A DNA stretch of 11,884 nucleotides from Planctomycetota bacterium. Lineage in GTDB: Bacteria > Planctomycetota > SBBH01 > JAHFOU01. This document shows, piece by piece, positions 8,619 through 11,884 of this stretch. A program made the translations under genes and the position numbers. The stretch's first letter is position 1. Every line of letters starts with the position of its first letter. The stretch is from the NCBI GenBank assembly GCA_023261525.1, contig JAHFOU010000037.1:1-11884 (forward strand). Reading direction: 5' to 3'. The notes under the pieces are model-generated. The model did no database searches. It was given only the letters and a program-made list of their open reading frames with translations, and had not been told where the DNA came from.

Positions 8619-9465
8619 CCTTTCCGCGATCCACGCCCTCCTGCACGAGCTGCGGGCCTTCCCGGACGCCGCCTCGCCGCGGGAGGTGGAGCTTCGTCTC
8701 TGGAGGGTCTGGCAGGAGACGGGCTGGAGCCCCCTGAACCAGATCGTGGCTCCGGAAGGGGACGGGGGGCGTCTCCTGGCCACCCTTCTCTTCTTCCCGA
8801 CGGGAGGGCGGGGGGCGGCCCTGGAAGCTCCCCATGTCCGCAAGGAGCTCGACCGGGCCGAGTTCGTCCGCAAGGCCCTTCCCCACCTGGCGCCCCGTTT
8901 CGCCTGGGTCCAGGCCGCCCTGGAGAAGGAGGAGCCGGCCTTCTCCGCGGGGGGGCTTCCGGTCGCCGCAAGCCTGCTGTCCCTGGATCGGGTCGCCGGC
9001 CCCGAGGATGAGCGGATCCACCCCGAGCCCTCCCTGGGATTCGTGAGCGGAGTCCCCTTGGAGGGGATCCTGGCGCGGACCCTGGAAGGCTCCCGGGACG
9101 TCCCGGCCGTCACCGCGGTCCTGAAGCCCGCGGAGATGCTGGCGGGCTACCGGACCGGGGGGAGCGGAAGTCCCGAGCGCTGGTACGAGGTCCGGGCCGG
9201 GGGGGCGGCGGTGGGGTGTCTCCTGCTGGACGCCGCCACGGGCGGGGATGCCCTGACGATCCAGTATCTCGGGGTGGTCCCCGAGGAGCGGGGCCGGGGC
9301 TTGGGCCGGGCCCTGGTCCGTCAGGCCATCCAGGAGTCCTGGACGGGGGGGCTCCCACGCATGACCGTGGCTGTGGACCAGGCCAATGCCCCGGCCCTGG
9401 CCGTCTACCGGGGACACGGTTTCGTCCAGACCGGGCTCCGCACACTCCATTTCGCGGCCCTGTGA
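8584..9465 (+). CDS. GNAT-family N-acetyltransferase, probable tandem GNAT
   Basis: 293 residues. GNAT enzymes transfer an acetyl group from acetyl-CoA to an amine. The C-terminal domain (about 150-293) is complete: YLGVVPEERGRGLGRALV (228-245) holds the acetyl-CoA pyrophosphate loop RGRGLGRA at 236-243, and TVAVDQANAPALAVYRGHGF (261-280) is the usual motif B region. The N-terminal half (about 5-137) starts like a GNAT domain (AARPADLSAIHALLHEL) but lacks a visible acetyl-CoA loop, so it is likely a degenerate second GNAT copy, as in the mycothiol synthase type. The ATG at 8584 is chosen over 8578 from the Shine-Dalgarno spacing. It overlaps the MAF gene by 35 bases, so coupled translation is likely. 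Coming straight after a MAF gene it could acetylate an amino-sugar precursor, in the way PseH acts in pseudaminic acid synthesis, but small-molecule or protein substrates are equally possible; this is inference. Confidence 0.88.
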   Translation: MSWQCRAARPADLSAIHALLHELRAFPDAASPREVELRLWRVWQETGWSPLNQIVAPEGDGGRLLATLLFFPTGGRGAALEAPHVRKELDRAEFVRKALPHLAPRFAWVQAALEKEEPAFSAGGLPVAASLLSLDRVAGPEDERIHPEPSLGFVSGVPLEGILARTLEGSRDVPAVTAVLKPAEMLAGYRTGGSGSPERWYEVRAGGAAVGCLLLDAATGGDALTIQYLGVVPEERGRGLGRALVRQAIQESWTGGLPRMTVAVDQANAPALAVYRGHGFVQTGLRTLHFAAL

Positions 9466-9513
9466 CATGGTCTGCGATCCGAAACGGGGCTTTTCCCTGG
9501 ACCCCCGCCTCGC

Positions 9514-9519
9514 TATCAT
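9514..9519 (+). promoter_or_regulatory. Putative -10 hexamer of the transketolase gene, close to the ATG
   Basis: TATCAT (five of six to TATAAT) ends 10 bases before the ATG at 9530. Seventeen bases upstream is TTTTCC (9491-9496), a poor -35. No Shine-Dalgarno precedes the ATG. The layout is the same as at 3131-3147 and would give a leaderless transcript. The 64-base gap after the GNAT gene shows no convincing terminator. Confidence 0.35.
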
Positions 9520-9529
9520 TCCGGCGCCG

Positions 9530-11422
9530 ATGCCACCCGTGGCCGCCTCCCAGCGCACTTCCGTCCTGACGCCCGACGCCCGCGCCCTGTTGGAGCGCCG
9601 GGCCCGCCGCCTGCGCCGGATGTCCGTGATCGCCACCACCGAGGCCGGCTCCGGCCACCCGTCCACCTGCCTCTCCGCCGCGGATCTCGTCGCCGTCCTC
9701 TTCTTCCGGGAGATGCGCCTTTCCGTGGCCGATGCGAACGATCCGGCCAACGACCGCCTGGTCCTCTCCAAGGGGCATGCCGCGCCCCTCCTGTACGCCG
9801 CCTGGGCCCAGCTCGGGGTCCTGAAGGAGGAGGAGCTCGGGACCCTGCGCCGCCTGACCTCCCCCCTGGAAGGCCACCCGACGCCCAACTTCCCCCGCTC
9901 CGAGGCCGCCACCGGCTCCCTGGGCCAGGGGCTCTCCATCGGGCTCGGGATGGCCGTCGCCAACCGCCTGGACAAGAGCCAGGGGAGGACCTTCGTCCTC
10001 CTGGGCGACGGCGAGATGGCCGAAGGCTCGGTCTGGGAGGCCGCCTCCCTGGCCGCTCTGATCAAGGCAGATCGCCTGGTGGCCCTGGTGGACGTCAATG
10101 GCCTGGGCCAGAGCCAGCGCACCGCCCGGGGCCACGACACCGCCTGGTATGCCAGGGTCTTCGAGGCCTTCGGCTGGAGGGCCGTCGAGGTGGACGGGCA
10201 TGATCTCGACGCCGTGGCCCAGGCCCTGGAATCCACCCGCCAGTCTGACGGACGGCCCGTGGCCCTTCTGGCCCGCACCCTCAAGGGCCAGGGCATCTCC
10301 TGGATGGCCGATCAGGACAACTGGCATGGCAAGCCCGTCCCTGCCGACAAGCTTGCCTCCGCGCTGGCCGAGCTGGGGATGGGCGAGGATGGAAGCAAGC
10401 CCCTGCCCGTCCATGTGCCCGCCACGCCGACGCCCTGCCAACCTTCCCCCAAGGCGGGGACGTTGGAAACCGATCCTCCGTACAAGACCGGCGAGAAGGT
10501 CGCCACCCGCAACGCCTACGGGGCCGCCCTGGCCCGCCTGGGCGCCGCGGACGCCCGCATCATGGGGCTGGACGGGGACACCAAGAACTCCACGATGTCC
10601 CTGGACTTCATGAAGGCCTTCCCCGACCGCTTCGTGGAGTGCTTCATCGCCGAGCAGAACATGGTGGGGGTGGCCGTGGGCCTGGCGGCCCGCGGGCGCG
10701 TCCCCTTCGGCTCGACCTTCGCCGCTTTTCTCACCCGGGCCTACGACTTCGTGCGCATGGCCGCCGTGGGCAAGGCCAACCTCAAGCTCTGCGGCTCCCA
10801 CTGCGGGGTCTCCATCGGCGAGGACGGGGCCTCCCAGATGGGCCTCGAGGACCTGGCCATGATGCGGGCGGTCTCCGGCTCCGTGGTCCTTTACCCTTCG
10901 GACGCGGTCTCCACCGAGCGCCTGGTGCGCGAAGCCGCCGGGCATGACGGCGTGGTCTACCTGAGGTCCACCCGTCCCGCGGTCCCGGTGCTCTACCCCG
11001 CCTCCGAGCGCTTCCCCCTGGGCGGCTCCAAGCTCCTGAAGTCCTCGCCGGAGGACAAGGTCACGGTGGTCGCCGCGGGCATCACCCTGCACGAGGCCCT
11101 GGCGGCCCACGCCGAGCTGGCCAAGGCGGGCATCCCCGTCCGCGTGATCGACGCCTACAGCGTCAAGCCCCTGGACGCGGTCGGGATCGCCAAATCTCTC
11201 TCCGCGACAGCGGGGAAGCTGGTGGTGGCGGAAGACCACTACCCCGAGGGCGGTTTGGGGGAGGCCGTGATGGGTGCCCTGCCGGCCCAGGTGAAGGCCT
11301 TCCGCCACCTGGCCGTCCGCGGCATGCCCCGCTCCGGCGCCCCGGCCGAGCTCCTGGCCCGCCACGGCCTGGACGCCAAGGCCATCGTGAAGGCCGTGCG
11401 GGAGCTGGTCTCCGCAACCTAG
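9530..11422 (+). CDS. tkt: Transketolase, single-chain, animal-type
   Basis: Thiamine-diphosphate enzyme moving two-carbon units between ketoses and aldoses in the pentose phosphate pathway; cytoplasmic. 630 residues. Seen: the N-terminal TPP domain with GSGHPS (40-45), SKGHAAPLLYA (80-90), the TPP/metal motif from GDGEMAEGSVWE (159-170) to Asn190 (VDVNGLGQS), and NWHGKPVP; the pyrimidine-binding domain with LDGDTKNST (347-355), catalytic Glu375 in FIAEQN (372-377), and CGSHCGVSIGEDG (421-433); and a C-terminal domain with VAEDHYPEGGLGEAV (566-580) and PRSGAPAELL. From memory these blocks track human TKT (about 623 residues) better than E. coli TktA (about 660). The ATG at 9530 is chosen because upstream codons of the open frame overlap the GNAT gene and look non-native. 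The gene lies 64 bases after GNAT and 8 bases before an aldehyde dehydrogenase. A 1-deoxyxylulose-5-phosphate synthase is unlikely given these motifs. Confidence 0.95.
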   Translation: MPPVAASQRTSVLTPDARALLERRARRLRRMSVIATTEAGSGHPSTCLSAADLVAVLFFREMRLSVADANDPANDRLVLSKGHAAPLLYAAWAQLGVLKEEELGTLRRLTSPLEGHPTPNFPRSEAATGSLGQGLSIGLGMAVANRLDKSQGRTFVLLGDGEMAEGSVWEAASLAALIKADRLVALVDVNGLGQSQRTARGHDTAWYARVFEAFGWRAVEVDGHDLDAVAQALESTRQSDGRPVALLARTLKGQGISWMADQDNWHGKPVPADKLASALAELGMGEDGSKPLPVHVPATPTPCQPSPKAGTLETDPPYKTGEKVATRNAYGAALARLGAADARIMGLDGDTKNSTMSLDFMKAFPDRFVECFIAEQNMVGVAVGLAARGRVPFGSTFAAFLTRAYDFVRMAAVGKANLKLCGSHCGVSIGEDGASQMGLEDLAMMRAVSGSVVLYPSDAVSTERLVREAAGHDGVVYLRSTRPAVPVLYPASERFPLGGSKLLKSSPEDKVTVVAAGITLHEALAAHAELAKAGIPVRVIDAYSVKPLDAVGIAKSLSATAGKLVVAEDHYPEGGLGEAVMGALPAQVKAFRHLAVRGMPRSGAPAELLARHGLDAKAIVKAVRELVSAT

Positions 11423-11425
11423 GAG
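11421..11425 (+). promoter_or_regulatory. Ribosome binding site of the aldehyde dehydrogenase gene
   Basis: AGGAG begins inside the transketolase TAG stop codon and ends 5 bases before the ATG at 11431. It fixes this start and suggests co-transcription and coupled translation with transketolase. Confidence 0.75.
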
Positions 11426-11430
11426 TGTTC

Positions 11431-11884
11431 ATGACCCCCGACGAAGCCCTCGCGAAGATCCGTCCCGGCAAGCTCCTGATCGACGGCCAGTGGTCCGATC
11501 CCGTCTCGGGCAAGACCCTGAGCGTGATCAACCCGGCCACCAACAAGCCCGTCGCCACCATCGCCGACGCCGGGGACGAGGACGTGAACCGGGCCGTCGT
11601 CTCCGCCCGCAAGGCCCTCTCCGGCCCCTGGGCCAAGATGAGCGGCTCCGAGCGGGGACGCATCCTCTGGCGCCTCTCCGACCTCCTCATGAAGAACGCC
11701 GACGAGGTGGGGATGCTGGAGACCCTGCACAACGGCAAGCCCATCTTCGAGAGCCGGCAGGTCGACGTCCCGACCTCGGCCGACATCCTTGCCTACTACG
11801 CCGGCTGGGCTTCCAAAGTGACCGGGGAGACCCTTCCGAGCGCCCCGAACAGCTTCATCTACACCCTGCGCGAGCCGGTCGGCG
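11431..11884 (+). CDS. Aldehyde dehydrogenase (NAD(P)+-dependent superfamily), N-terminal part only
   Basis: 151 complete codons before the right edge; family members are about 480-500 residues. The enzymes oxidise aldehydes to acids with NAD(P)+ in the cytoplasm. Seen: the usual N-terminus LLIDGQWSDPVSGKTLSVINPAT (starting at residue 16, in two pieces: LLIDGQWSD and INPATNKPVATI), a helix with the RGRILWRLSDLLMKNADE pattern, ETLHNGKPIFES, YYAGWASKVTGETLPS and the beginning of the REPVGV stretch that leads into the cofactor-binding domain. These blocks fit the class 1/2 (betaine, phenylacetaldehyde or general aldehyde dehydrogenase) group. The catalytic Cys and Glu lie outside the window, so activity and substrate cannot be judged. 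It starts 8 bases after the transketolase stop with a good ribosome binding site and probably shares its transcript. Confidence 0.93.
   Translation, partial: MTPDEALAKIRPGKLLIDGQWSDPVSGKTLSVINPATNKPVATIADAGDEDVNRAVVSARKALSGPWAKMSGSERGRILWRLSDLLMKNADEVGMLETLHNGKPIFESRQVDVPTSADILAYYAGWASKVTGETLPSAPNSFIYTLREPVG

Noticed and set aside
9386..9529. 48-codon N-terminal extension of transketolase
   Set aside because: It overlaps the GNAT gene in another frame and adds residues not found in transketolases; the ATG at 9530 suits the family length.
9466..9529. Possible terminator between the GNAT and transketolase genes
   Set aside because: Only a GGG-CTTTT-CCC mini-stem is present, with no T-tract after it, so read-through cannot be excluded.
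9110..11365. A 751-codon minus-strand open frame opposite transketolase
   Set aside because: Shadow of a certain transketolase gene; low-complexity product without motifs.

Overview
The window is GC-rich chromosomal DNA, mostly about 65-70% G+C by eye, from a bacterium with a Gram-negative type envelope (lipoprotein signal, BamE-like motifs, exported periplasmic-type protein). Gene content and codon use would fit Acidobacteriota of the Holophaga/Geothrix kind, but this is an impression from protein style, not a database match. No rRNA, tRNA, CRISPR array, insertion sequence or phage gene was seen.

Layout. Bases 1-2888 carry the chaperone pair dnaK-dnaJ on the minus strand; dnaJ runs off the left edge, and the two genes overlap by one base (TAGTG). 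Bases 2889-3146 form a divergent intergenic region with a plausible sigma70-type dnaK promoter, a palindrome over its -10, and a -10-like hexamer for the rightward genes. Bases 3147-9465 hold five tightly packed plus-strand genes: an exported coiled-coil protein with a proline-rich linker, a small protein with a possible beta-grasp start and helical remainder, a lipoprotein with duplicated BamE-like modules and a PDZ domain, a MAF/DUF115 (MptE-like) motility-accessory glycosyltransferase-type protein, and a tandem-GNAT acetyltransferase. After a 64-base gap with its own -10-like hexamer come a single-chain transketolase of the animal type (9530-11422) and the first 151 codons of an aldehyde dehydrogenase that leaves the right edge.

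How the genes work together. DnaK and DnaJ are the general Hsp70 folding machine. The five-gene block is the accessory part of the window. Its close spacing suggests one transcript. The mix of two exported proteins, a MAF-like protein and an acetyltransferase points, by inference only, to modification or assembly of a surface structure such as a glycosylated flagellin. The transketolase-aldehyde dehydrogenase pair is central carbon metabolism and appears to be a separate unit. The most interesting points are the duplicated BamE/PDZ lipoprotein, two gene blocks that both look leaderless with the same -10 to ATG spacing, a possible CTG start in the MAF gene, a low-GC patch inside that gene, and the strongly animal-like transketolase.
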